Assembly (NCBI GenBank): GCA_030220185.1
Contig: JASPKZ010007538.1
Coordinates: 799,501-863,500, forward strand
Origin: Diploptera punctata
Lineage: Eukaryota; Arthropoda; Insecta; Blattodea; Blaberidae
Length of the DNA stretch: 64,000 nucleotides
Direction: 5' to 3'
Made by a program: the position numbers and the translations under genes. Of the stretch, positions 41,641 through 52,031 are shown one piece after another (position 1 is the first letter of the stretch; each line of letters starts with the position of its first letter). The notes beneath the pieces were generated by a model. It worked only from the letters and a program-made list of their open reading frames with translations. It was not told where the DNA came from and ran no database searches.

Positions 41641-41959
41641 CTTCTCCTTTAACAATGAAATCAAATTTCGCTAAACATATCTCAGAAAGCGCCCATAGTT
41701 TCAACAATATCGATAATACAATGTAAATTATACACAGAGAAAACAACAGACACAAAATTAACATTTTACAAAAAATCGAAATTATCAAGAAGGCCAAGAA
41801 TACAAACATTCTCAACGAAAATGTGCCTAATAAGCAAAACTCTCTATTAGACATACAGTTAATTTAATACTACTACAACAACTCCAGAAGATGAAGCATG
41901 CATCGAAAGGCCTAGAGTGAAATCAACGAAAATTTTAGATAGTTGAGGAAGACGGTAGT

Positions 41960-42920
41960 ATACAAGATAAAAATAAATAATAGTTTAAACAAACTAGAAC
42001 AACACGCTTTATTAGAAAACCGAACTAAAAAATGAGAAATTTTTTTTTCCCCAAAACGCTTGGGATAAAATTAAAGTAGTCAATAAAAAAATTATCTCCA
42101 ACACATCTAGAATAAAACTAGAGTTATCTACAACAAAAAAATTTTAATAACAATTAATATATTTGATAATAAACAGATATTGGTAAAGTAAAGTCTCTAA
42201 GAAGAAAACGTAAAAACCATAAAAAGCACCCCACGCTTTTGATGGTATTTTTTTTGTAGATAACTCTAGTTTTATTCTAGATGATGTGTTGGAGATGATT
42301 TTTTTTGTTGACCACTTTAATTTTTTACCCCAAGCGTGTTGGAAATTAAAATTATTTTTAATTTTTTAGTTCGGTTTTCTAATAAAGCGTGTTGTTTTAG
42401 TTTTTTAAACTATTATTTATTTTTTATTTTTAGTTTCGTTTTCTAATAAAGCGTGTTGTTTCAGTTTTTTAAACTATTATTTATTTTTTTAATTTTTAGT
42501 TTAATTGATTGTCATAAACCGGAATCCCATGAATATTTAATTGCTTAACACTTTTCTAAAATCCTCCGGCCCGTATTTGAACCAGCGGCCTATTGATTGC
42601 TGAAATTATATACCACTATAGTCCACCGCTCTACTAACTGACCTCTTACAACAATTGGCTAAAAGGTCGATAAGTCCGCAACCTATTACACCGGTTTTTA
42701 TTTTTTTTATTTTCCGATGATTCTGGCCAGGATTTAAAAAACAAATTATGAAATTATTGTATTGTCATGGGTCCTTTACAAGTATACAAAGTTTCAAGTC
42801 GATCCAATGTTTTTAAGTGGGAGAAAATCGTGTTCAAAGATTCCGTTGCGTAGATACAGGTCCGTTACATAGACAGATACAGATCAAGCTAATATAAAGC
42901 GTGTAAAAATATATAATTTA
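41960..42920. repeat. hairpin element with AACACGCTTTATTAG ends
   Basis: The left end at 42001 and the right end at 42888-42905 (CTAATATAAAGCGTGT) are complementary. Long complementary arms (41965-42145 against 42250-42420) flank a 100 bp centre. A 62 bp tandem duplication lies at 42375-42500. A diverged tRNA-like stretch sits at 42570-42640. Confidence 0.5.
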
Positions 42921-43362
42921 ACATTGTTATAACCTCAACGGTATAAAAAATTATGAACTTAAAAAGTATAGATTAATTCAAATGTCCAAATAAAATGTAT
43001 TTCATTCATAAAACGTTTTAATACAAATATCATGAAAAAACTGAGTAATTGAAGATGCGAACCTGCGATCTTCATTAACAGAAACAGTGACCGCATGCTT
43101 TACCGCTGAGCTATCGGGACACTTAGAAGAGTCTTCAGTTCATGCCACATAACACAGTAGCTCAGGGACTGCACAATTATGACTAGTTTCCTAGTTTGAA
43201 CCCCAGCGCTGTGCCGAGTATGACTTAGAAGAAATGTGCGTTCAAGAGATGACTCTTTTTTTTTTTGTTAAAGGGTGTACAACTCATTTTAATTTTATTA
43301 ATTTGAAAACCTCATAATGTTAATTCCCATCATAAGTTTTATAAAATAGTCTTATATTACAG

Positions 43363-43644
43363 ATTTGGGAAACAGAAAGTGGAGATCTGGTTGATGTACT
43401 GGTTGGGCGACATAGTGAAGCTCATGTTACAATGGCAGATTTATCTCAGAGCGAAGATCTTCTGGTTCTTTGTGACGCCAGTGGTAATTTCCTTGTGATG
43501 AGTCTGGAAGAAACAACCTCTCCTCCAATGAGTTTAAAAATAAAAGAAAATAAAAGTGTTCATACGAACGATTCACTTCGTAGTTGTAAACTCACCCATG
43601 ACGCACGATTTCTGGCACTAGGTCAAGATAATGGTAACATCATT
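43363..43644 (+). CDS. Dark: Apaf-1/Dark-like protein, exon 5
   Basis: The acceptor is TATATTACAG (ending 43362) and the donor GTAAGT at 43645. The exon has 94 codons, phase 0 at both ends. IWETESGDLVDVLVGRHSEA closes one blade. LLVLCDASGNFLVMSLEE is a second, less canonical blade, with a loop rich in S, P and K after it. THDARFLALGQDNGNII leads to the IW of exon 6. That last part resembles the DDNGEIRIW blade before the C-terminus of vertebrate Apaf-1. Confidence 0.85.
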
Positions 43645-43687
43645 GTAAGTTATTAATCATTTTATTAATTGTCATGTCTTTTCTTTA

Positions 43688-43740
43688 TTATTATTATTAT
43701 TATTATTATTTATTATTACTATTACTACATCATCTTACAG
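43688..43740. repeat. (TTA)n microsatellite
   Basis: About fifteen TTA/TTATTAC units just downstream of exon 5. 43741-44069 is AT-rich and unassigned. Confidence 0.85.
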
Positions 43741-44310
43741 ATGAGGATGTTCAGGACCACTACAAATAGGAAAATAAAAAAAAACAACTCACTAATAATA
43801 CTTTATTAATAACTTGATATTTTTATTATTAATTTAACACTTCTCACTTTTTCATTATTTAATAAAAAAAGTATTAAGATTTGTCAATATATTTTACCTA
43901 ATGCCTTAAATATAAGTGATAGATTAATTCATTATAGTTTATTACTTTCATTGCATATATATATATGTTTTCTTTTATTTTTGTGTATAGTAAATTTGAG
44001 CTGTTATTCCTTTGTGCATACATTCTTTCATTAGTTTAATTTTAATTTTATTGTATTATTAGACATTATTTTCATTATTGTTCAGTTTGACCAGCTAATT
44101 AATTTTTATAAATTAAAATGTTTCATACCTCTCCTCATAATTAATCTTCTAAGTAGATCGCGATTTCAGGGTCTTGACAACCAATCACATCCTCAGTACA
44201 CTTATGCCGACTGATGTTATGTCAATTGGAAGAACCACTTCTCTTCCTGTCTGTTGGTAGACCGATGATCCCCTGATCAGGTCAGAAGCTGCGGGAATTT
44301 CTAAGTTCAT

Positions 44311-45353
44311 AACTTTTTCTGTGTTTACAACCCAGATTATCATAGGTCATAAGGTAGTGCCCCATCAGGGAAAAATGGTTCAATATTTTTTAATTGACCT
44401 TGGCCCGAGCAGATGGCCTTTGATCGTGGCCGTGAAAAGGCTAACAGGGACATCACATTGTACATAGAAACATTTAAAACCATAAAACAGAACACATTTA
44501 TTATAAATGTAAACATTACATAAAACATGTTCAATAAAAACAGTTAAAACATCTTGGGCAAGAAAGCTAGAATCGCCATATTGGATCGTGCCAAATTAGA
44601 TTTAAATCTTAATATTTCCTGAGAGAGTTCAACTAAGTCAACTAACTCTAGATTATTAATTTTTAACTTATTTATTTAATTCGACCCTTTGGTCTTTTTA
44701 TTTGATAATACACAGTTATTAACAGTTAACCAAATTAATCTAATGTTTTTAATGGTTCTTAGAACCTTTTAGTTTTGAAGTTAAATTGATCCACCATAGT
44801 GATGTTATTTAAAGCTTATGCTTACCATTGTAGAGGATTCATTGGTCTCAAGGGAAACTGTAGTGAATACTTCAGTCCCTGCCTCCAGACAGACAGTTTT
44901 CCTAAATTGAAAATCGGTATATAAGTGATTTTTCAGCTTTCCTATTTCCAAATCCTTTCTTTTTCACTTTCTAAAAACTTGCCCCCAATTGTGGGAATTT
45001 CTCATCGTTGCCTTCAAAAACTTTTACCTATGTTCCACTTTCACGTATGTAGCTCAATTTCCCAACTTTATCTAATGTGGACATCTCTGGTCTTTCTGTC
45101 AAAACATGTTGATATTTTTGAAATTACATCCTGATGTGTTGTGACATTGTTTTGGTCTAGGATACTTTATTATAAAATATTATAAAATTCACTCGTATTT
45201 TTTATTTCCTAAAAGCCTTTGGTATGGATTTTAAGTATGACTATTTAGTATTTAAAGATGATTTTATTTCCTATCTTCTGGTATAATAAATTAGTATATT
45301 TCATTTAGAGTCTTATAGTTTTTTTAATATAGTTAATAGTTCTATTTTTTTAT
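44311..45353. other. insert in the PLE, unassigned
   Basis: A 64-codon minus-strand frame at 44340-44534 (ends IEPFFPDGALPYDL) has no family I recognise and may be chance. The rest is AT-rich with no motif. Confidence 0.3.
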
Positions 45354-45366
45354 ATTATCGTTACGA

Positions 45367-45753
45367 GTCCACCGCTGTGGTCTCGGGGTAGCGTGCTGCC
45401 TTGTCACGCAGCGGGCCCGGGTTCGATCCCCAGTCGGGACAGTTTTTCTGGGTGAGGTTTTTATCGGGGTTTTTCCTCACCTGTAAGACAAATGTCAGGA
45501 AAACTTTAAGGCCCAAACGGTCCCTGAAATCATATGGCCATCGCAATCATCATCATAATTCATATTCATCTTAGGTTAGGATTAGGAATTCTCCTGGCGC
45601 ACCATTATCATCATCATCATCCATCATATCATTGGGGCAATGTAACCCTGCCTTCCAGATACCCCAACCTCAGAAGTGGGTTACAAATACACCATGCCAG
45701 GAGAGAAACCAGGAATGTCGAAAAGACAAACCTGGGGCATTTGAAAAAAAAAA
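45367..45753 (+). mobile_element. tRNA-derived SINE, family B
   Basis: Flanked by ATTATCGTTACGA (45354-45366) and ATTATCATTACGA (45754-45766). GTGGTCTCGGGGTAGCGTG and GGGTTCGATCCCCAGTC are good A- and B-box sequences. Body as at 7136, with AGTGGGTTACAAATACACC near the end. Confidence 0.85.
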
Positions 45754-46439
45754 ATTATCATTACGATTATGACCTGTTGCAATATTCTGAATTAGATATT
45801 TTCCCAAACCATGAGTTCCTTTTGTTTATCAACTTGTTTAATTAGACTAGCTTTTGATTCAATTGAATGTTTTTCAGACCAAACAAGAGCACCTACTGCT
45901 GACTTTTCCATTTTTGACATTTCTAAGATGTTCTTTCACCCTTGTTTTCAAATTTCTTTTTGTTTTTCCTATATAAATTTTGTCACAATCCCTGCATTTG
46001 ATCTGATAAATTCCTGATTTGTTTTCTTCTTCAATTTTTTCATTTTTATTGGTTTTAATTATCCTATTTAAGCTGTATTCGCTCTTCAGTGCTAATCTTA
46101 TATTAAACTTTTTGAAATTTTTTTAAACTTGTGGCGTTTCAATGGATGGTAAGTGAATTTCTTGAATTTAATTTTTTTCTTCTGTTTGTTTTATAGGTGT
46201 GCTTTCATTAATTAATTTTTGTCTGTTTAATTTATTTATTTTCTTGTATACCATATTTTCTTCATAACAGTTATCTGTTGCAACATAAATTATGTATTCC
46301 TTTTCTTTTTCATAATTTTCTTTGCTCATAGGTATATTTACCAATCTATGAGTCAAAATTACTGAACACTGCCTCTTTGTGAGCAAAATGGTTAAAGATT
46401 AATTATGAGGAGAGGTATGAAACATTTTAATTTATCATA

Positions 46440-47190
46440 AGTAATGTCACGAGTGATTTCCAAATTATCGATAAATTCATGACTCGTGAGGAGTGAATTT
46501 ATCTAGATAATTTGGAAATCAAGAGTGGCATTTGTTAGGACTATTTAACAAATAAAATTAAGCTGTTTACTCACAAATCATTATTTAAATATAGTTATTT
46601 TAAAATATTTATATATTTAATGTAAACGACGATGTTTGAAAACAAATGAGAAACTATTGGTATGCTTCATTTGCTTCTTTTGTTCATCACTGCAAGCAGA
46701 TCATATTATTTATTGCCAAAGGAACGCAATATTGTAAGAATGCACTCTAGTGGGAAAAAAATGAAACACATCAAACTGTATATTAATTCATTTCTGATGT
46801 TCTATGATGTAAATATAACAATTATATTTTTCTGGAATGTTATTACCTGGGAAAAAATACATTTAAGGAAGTGCAAACGGTGATTTATTTTTTTTTTGTA
46901 TAATCAATTGCTTCAGATGTTTTTATATTAACTCCCGCATGCTCTATGTGTTGACATTCATGCACTATATATACAATTTGGTAGCCATATTTTTTGGAGA
47001 GTCAGACACTGCAAAATAATGCTATAACCTATGCAGAGTGTTAAAAAGGAGGTGCTTTCTTTATTGTGATAAACTTTAGTTGGTAAATTCTAGGCGAAAC
47101 ACGGCTGTGATTGGTTGTAAATAAAAAATCATTGAAATGTGATTGGCCATTGATTCCCATTTGGGGCGTGAGTTAAATAGTCTTAGATAA
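46440..47190 (-). repeat. ~0.8 kb interspersed repeat, copy B
   Basis: Reverse complement of 2515-3312. The end near 46440 keeps a fuller hairpin (AATTTATCTAGATAATTTGG with TTCCAAATTATCGATAAATT). No coding sequence. Confidence 0.7.
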
Positions 47191-47480
47191 TTAATTGTGT
47201 AGTATGTACATTATTGTAATTTTTTTGTATTTAAATGTAACATATGTTTGTCCTGGTGAGTGGAAGAGAAGGCCACATAGCCTTAACTCCATCAGGCTAA
47301 ATAAATCTAGTCTATTCTAAATAGAGAAGGCAAATTTCTTGAGGGTGACAGAAAACCATTGCATTGTGGATAAATTCTGAATAAAAAAAAATATTGTTAT
47401 TATTATTAGAATCATCAAATAATGGAAACAAGCTCGGCATGGTTTAATCTCTATCAGCCGAAACCTACAATTGGATAATG
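47191..47480. other. old repeat tail and unassigned sequence
   Basis: 47255-47310 (GTGAGTGGAAGAGAAGGCC, CAGGCTAAATAAATCTAG) looks like the 3' tail of a retroelement; the remainder has no motif. Confidence 0.35.
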
Positions 47481-47640
47481 TACTCTTTCATTAATATTTA
47501 AAGGAAGTGACACTATAAGGTTTATTTTAATTAATAACCTCATCTTCATGATTGCAGATTTCTCAATAGTATGTCTCAATACTTCTGTGTGTTATCTTCA
47601 GTTCCATCGAACTGTTAAATTGGTGGTTGGCAATTCTGTA
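47481..47640 (-). mobile_element. PLE 3' end, decayed
   Basis: AGGAAGTGACACTATAAGG terminus, AATAACCTCATCTTCATG, and on minus CTGAAGATAACACACAGAAG with no recognisable GAAA. Confidence 0.45.
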
Positions 47641-47774
47641 GGTTGCTTCTTGTTCCCTCTGGAACGTACTTTGAACAGTGGTTCCCAAGTCTGAAAATTT
47701 TCAGGCTTGTAATAAAAAACGCCTCTATGCAATACTTACCTTCATCCATCCGAGTAGTACGTTACTTTTGATGT

Positions 47775-48035
47775 TTTTATTATTCATTTCATACATCTCA
47801 ATGATGGATAAATCATATTTAAAGAGAAAAATTATACACTCAGGTTGGGACTCGAACCCAGGACCTTTGACTTTTTAGGCTATTGCTCTACCGACAGTAT
47901 ATATAGGAGAAAAATATGCATTTAGATTGGAACTCGCCCAGATAGCTCAGTTTGTAGAGCATTGGCCTAGAAAGCCAAAGGTCCTGGGTTCGAGTCCCAG
48001 TCAGAGCATATAATTTTTCTCTTCAAATATGATTT
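47775..48035. mobile_element. SINE family C, inverted pair
   Basis: A shortened minus tRNA-like block at 47846-47895 and a complete plus block at 47936-48008 (GCTCAGTTTGTAGAGC, GGGTTCGAGTCCCAG), with TTTTTCTCTTCAAATATGAT after it. 48040-48125 resembles the tail block at 61230-61300. Confidence 0.75.
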
Positions 48036-48245
48036 AAATATAACTAAATTAACTTGGTCTAGTAACTCCTAAAAAAAGGAGAGGCTAAGACTCAACATTG
48101 GGCTGTTTATGCGATTGTAGATAGATTTTTCAGTTTAATGTTTTTTAAGAGATGCATAATAGCATGCAAGAAACAGGGACATAATTTTTTACCTCTTTTC
48201 GTAACCGACTCCCATCATTCAAGAGTGTGCTTGTTTTACTTTCAG

Positions 48246-48707
48246 ATATGGGATATTAAGTTGGAAGAGATTGTAGGAACTCTAAAACTTCACAAGAGCT
48301 GGGTTCGGAGTTTGTTGTTTGCACCACCCGCGCTGCCAGTGAGCGCTAGCAGCACGACACCTGTGATATTAGTGAGCATCGCTGATCAGATCGGATGGTG
48401 GGACATCAGTCAACTGACTGTTACGTCCTACACGCAGCGACGAAGGATGAGCAGTGGACAGAAGAGAAGAAGGCGCAGTGGAGATTCTCCAAAACTAAGT
48501 TTAAAACTGGACGGTAGCTTGAGTAACTCTACACATCTAGCTGATGAGTGGGTTGGGAAACAAGGTCCAACGGGCAAGAAAGAGTTATTAGGATGTGTGA
48601 AACTTATTGGAAGACAAGCTGAGAAAATATCAGCTTCAAGAGACTTCTTAGCGTTTGCTACAGTTGACGCTAGCGGAAACATTTATCTTATGAAGGTTTT
48701 AAAGTGA
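48246..48707 (+). CDS. Dark: Apaf-1/Dark-like protein, last coding exon
   Basis: The acceptor is TACTTTCAG (ending 48245); the stop is TGA at 48705. The exon adds 153 residues. IWDIKLEEIVGTLKLHKSWV and RSLLFAP start a blade, then SIADQIGWWDISQLT. After a charged insert of about 55 residues (RRRMSSGQKRRRRSGDSPK) comes KISASRDFLAFATVDASGNI and a YLMKVLK end. The paired tryptophans (WWD), the WV about 40 residues earlier and the closing FATVDxxGxIYLM strand followed at once by the stop match the end of vertebrate Apaf-1 (GWVTDL, KWWN, TVDNLGILYI). This is the main basis for the name. The basic insert has no vertebrate counterpart. Confidence 0.85.
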   Translation: MWDIKLEEIVGTLKLHKSWVRSLLFAPPALPVSASSTTPVILVSIADQIGWWDISQLTVTSYTQRRRMSSGQKRRRRSGDSPKLSLKLDGSLSNSTHLADEWVGKQGPTGKKELLGCVKLIGRQAEKISASRDFLAFATVDASGNIYLMKVLK

Positions 48708-48895
48708 GAATCTATGCATTTTAGATTACTGCCATTTTATATTATAAATGGATAGATTGCTCAATATTTTGTTTGTATAAAAACAAATATTTTATAAAAT
48801 GTTTTTAGCAGGGCTTTAGTTGGAAAATTTCAACTATCATTTACTGAGGTGGCTTCATTGCTGAACTAATAAAAAGTAAACAAACAAAAAATTCA
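48708..48895 (+). promoter_or_regulatory. 3' UTR with candidate poly(A) signals
   Basis: AT-rich, no repeat recognised. AATAAA occurs near 48867 (in CTAATAAAAAGT) and 48893. The true cleavage site cannot be seen. Confidence 0.4.
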
Positions 48896-49800
48896 ATAAA
48901 TAAAATGAATCTGGTGCATCTTACCTCATAAATATTTGGGTTTTGTTTGACATATTTTTATATGCTGCCCATATCATTGTTAGCTTGTCCAGACTGTTGA
49001 ATTTTATTCATAGTTAAATACGGGAAAAAACCGTATGAGGTTCTTAATTAATGAATTAATGACTCGTTTTTTACAGTCATAAAATTGAAAAAGAGGCCAA
49101 ACTTTTAAAATATTTGGAAAAACTAATGTAACAAATTTGGGAATTATTAATAGTGAGTGGAGAACAATATTTTTATATATAATATATTTTTTTAATATAT
49201 AATATAAAAATCTTACTATTAATGATATAAACTCATAATGTTTACTTCCCAACATTAATTTAAATAAAATTTGAGAATTTTTACATTATGAGGTTTTCTT
49301 AATAAGAATCAAATCGTGAATTCTTCTTACTCATGCATCTATGTTTTTTTTAAACACAGAACTGCAGTATCGGGGAATACATCATTTCCATCTTCAGCTG
49401 TTTTCATGGAAAATTGACAGTCGTGAGAACAGCTGAAGATGGGAATTATGTATTTCCCGATACTGCAGTTCTGTGTTTAAAAAAACATAGATGTATGAGG
49501 TAAGAAGAATTCACAATTTATTTTATTCTTATTTGGAAAAACCTTTAGAATTGATATTTTGAGAAAAGATATATATTCAGAAGAACAAATTAGATCCATG
49601 AAATTCAAAATTCCTAATGAATGGGACTTGATCTTGAAGTTCATTAAATCAACACCAGATGGCAACGTTATGGATGGAGATTCCAACGAAAATCTGGTAA
49701 TCATAATATCAGTTGAAAATGAGAGATATGTTCTCTTGAAAACTGCAGTTCCCGTGTTTAAGAAAACATAAGATATGAGGTAAGATGTAAAAAAAATGAC
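48896..49800. mobile_element. PLE cluster, several copies
   Basis: 48905-49010 is a minus 3' fragment. 49130-49258 is a hairpin with GTGAGTGGAGAAC. 49262-49540 is a GATA-subfamily palindrome with arms of about 110 bp and a hammerhead-like block each side. 49559-49771 is a plus protein-end frame (IPNEWDLILKFIKSTPDG). Confidence 0.65.
49430..49473 (+). ncRNA. hammerhead-like motif, core variant GATA
   Basis: CTGAAGA (C at 49433), extra T, stem II GGGAA/TTCCC, GATAC where GAAAC is expected, stem III ACTGCAGT, T. The same GATA is in the copies at 3700 and 35510, so the loss predates their spread. A14 to U should abolish cleavage. Confidence 0.5.
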
Positions 49801-49809
49801 TCATTAATT

Positions 49810-50270
49810 CACGTTGAAATTTATGTTGTCAGCTCTGGATGTCGACTCCTACTCCATCTTCTGGTTGACTGAAGAACTTGTGAATCATATCTCTTTCCCA
49901 GGAATTTCAAAATTCATAATCCTATTTTTATTCTTCTGGGTGTAAATCTGGGGAAAAGGTAAAATTCTAACATTTTTTTGTAAAATAAAATTCTGTCCAG
50001 GTCTGGAAAATGTTAAATTAAATATAACACCAAAATATTAAACTTTACCGCGCAAAAGTAATGTATAAATTCTCAATAAAAATGTTTCTGAATAGTAGTC
50101 GTCAGAGAGCATTGTTGGTAGTGCCTTCGGATGATAGAGAAATGTATAAGAGGAAAGAATTGTTGACATTCACATTGTAGCCCAAATAATGGTAATGATC
50201 TTCATGTTGGTGCATATAGCCAGAGTTCGAGTCCCAGTTTGAGCATTAATTTTTCTTTTTAAAGTAAAAT
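49810..50270. mobile_element. PLE protein-end fragment and SINE C remnant
   Basis: 49810-49965 is minus PLE sequence (TTGACTGAAGAACTTGTGAA, CCAGGAATTTCAAAATTC). 49990-50270 is a decayed SINE with AGAGTTCGAGTCCCAGTT near its end. Confidence 0.5.
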
Positions 50271-50660
50271 AGATTTGCATGTTTTAGAATTTCCGGTATT
50301 CTTTTCTGTCAACACTGTAACCACTGGTGAGTACCAGCCTAACTAAAGCCCTGGTTTTTAAGATTTATCAGATGTTGTGAATGATTTTTATTAACTGACA
50401 GTGAAATGAAAACTTTTATCTCTCTGACACTCGGTGCCATCTTCAGCAAGTGCCAAAAGCAGAGTGCATCAAAACTTGAGAAGTGAATTCCTCATATACA
50501 GAAAAAGAGGACAATAACATATAGAGTTATGTCTTTAAGCTTTGTTCACATATCAGATGAAATTAAACAATAATTGATAGGATGTGACACTATCATCGTC
50601 TTCCATAATCTAGACCCCGTGGTCTTCCCATGTTCCTTTGACTGCTGAAATCTACCATAT
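50271..50660. other. intergenic, possible decayed PLE
   Basis: On the minus strand 50395-50455 has CTGAAGATGGCACCGAGTGT, with a GGCAC/GTGTC stem after CTGAAGA, but no GAAA follows. Otherwise unassigned. Confidence 0.35.
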
Positions 50661-50904
50661 TACGACAGTTGGAACTTTAATTGTGGCAACACTGCTGCAG
50701 AGATGCAATCCGACAGAACCTAATGAAGTCGCTGATAGCACATGTCAGAACATATGAACTCTCCCTTCCCACATTACGTGCATGTAAACTGGTGAGAGTG
50801 ACAGAGCCTCCTCGTGTTTGTTGGCAGTCTAATGAAGTGTTGTCATGATGTTTTAGAAACAGGAACAATGGAGTTGGGTACCTACCTAATACAGGCTTTC
50901 CACT

Positions 50905-51135
50905 TTACAGCAATTTGCCCTTGATTCCTGCTTTCCAGAGATTCCTATCTTCCCATTGTCCCTCTTGCATACTCCTCTTCATCATGGCATCATATATGCC
51001 CTCATACCATGTTCTTCTACTTCTCCCCCTCTTCCTTCTGCCTGGTACCATCCAATCTAATACCTGTTTAGGCCACTGGTCTTCCAACATCTGTTGTACA
51101 TGCCCATACCACTGTAAAGCTCTCTTCGTTATCCT
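50905..51135 (-). pseudogene. LINE 3' fragment
   Basis: Minus strand: ALQWYGHVQQMLEDQWPKQV, GRRKRGRSRRTWYEGIYDAM and MQEGQWEDRNLWKAGI, a common LINE C-terminus; not the same subfamily as 14550. Confidence 0.7.
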
Positions 51136-51469
51136 TTCGGAGTTGGATAAAGATTAAAAATATGCCAGTGGTCGTACAGCATGGCAGTGTCAACAAAGTC
51201 TTCAAGAGGCTTGCAGAAAATCTGCACTGCCTTACAGAACAGTGGCACAATGGGTAAAAGCCACCCAACTGTCTGGTCACCTACCGTACCACTGTGTGCA
51301 GATTCTCCACAAGCCTCTTGATGACACTGCTGTGCTGTACAACCTCTGACACATTGGATGGATTTCTCAGCCAAAGTCTAAACCACAGCCACTGTTTTCC
51401 AATTTTTTACTGTTTCCATAAAATTGAAAATCTACAGCTGTTAATTACAAAAACAAATGTCTTAATCAT

Positions 51470-51752
51470 AATTTTTTTTGAGCCTGTAATCATCTTACCT
51501 CAATTTAATGTGATTTGTTCTCATTGTTAAATTGAGATATGGGACAGGAACATTAACGAATGTATTTACGGAGAGAGTATTTCAGGAGTGTCGAGAAATG
51601 GACTATAAGGCATATTTAGATTTTGTTCTGGCCATGGAGAACCATCATGAAAATCAGCAAGAAAAAATCAACATTAAATTGAGGAAAGGTGATTACAGAC
51701 TCAAAAAACCTTAATTAAAAGAACCTCAGAATAATACTTCCTAAAATAAACC
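51470..51752. mobile_element. PLE insertion carrying a host gene fragment
   Basis: 13 bp direct repeat ATGTCTTAATCAT at 51457-51469 and 51753-51765. PLE arms 51470-51520 (CATCTTACCTCAATTTAATG) and 51656-51752 (AACATTAAATTGAGG, then CCTCAGAATAATACTTCC) are complementary, but the segment between them is not PLE. Confidence 0.85.
51529..51651 (+). pseudogene. PPP2R3C-like (protein phosphatase 2A B''gamma) fragment
   Basis: About 41 codons read RYGTGTLTNVFTERVFQEC and REMDYKAYLDFVLAMENHHE without a stop. This matches the EF-hand region of the PP2A regulatory subunit PPP2R3C/G5PR, whose vertebrate form has RYGT, TNVF, DRVFQEC and EMDYKTYLDFVLALEN in the same order. Five residues (LTYDG in vertebrates) are replaced by one R. 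No intron is visible in the piece, but it is too short to prove an mRNA origin. It lies in the loop of a PLE hairpin, so it was carried there. Confidence 0.8.
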
Positions 51753-52031
51753 ATGTCTTAATCATGTCTATGATTCATAACAAATTCTGTGAATTTTCAG
51801 TAATTTTTATAGGTGTTATGGAAACAAAAAATTGGAAAACAAAAAATTAGTTTAGACTTCAGTTCAATCTTTATCCAACTCCATTATTTCTACTTCAAAA
51901 ACATGGTGACAATGCTACATTTAGACCACCAGCAAACATGAGGGTCTGTTCCACTTGCCAGTTTGCATGTGTGTGATATAGAGGAAGGGAGAGTTCATAT
52001 GTTCTGAATTAAGGTAGGTATGTATACTTGG

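Larger units (their letters stand above)
40955..43290. repeat. inverted-repeat ends of an unclassified insertion
   Basis: GATGTACACCCTTAGAC and GAGTCATCTCTTGA at 40955-41000 are mirrored at 43235-43285. Between them are a Tc1 fragment, a hairpin element and a tRNA-like block at 43060-43125 (-). Confidence 0.45.
44070..46430 (-). mobile_element. PLE split by about 1.5 kb of other sequence
   Basis: 44070-44310 is the 3' region and protein end of the 54963 subfamily. 45785-46385 continues the endonuclease and RT linker (ATDNCYEENMVYKKINKLNR). A mirrored end lies at 46395-46430. The hammerhead block at 44155-44212 has CTGAGGA, GAAAT and ATCGCGAT intact, with a long stem II region. Confidence 0.65.

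Noticed and set aside
44340..44534. 64-codon minus-strand frame ending DGALPYDL
   Set aside because: No family recognised, flanked by split PLE sequence; could be chance. Kept only as a remark in the feature list.
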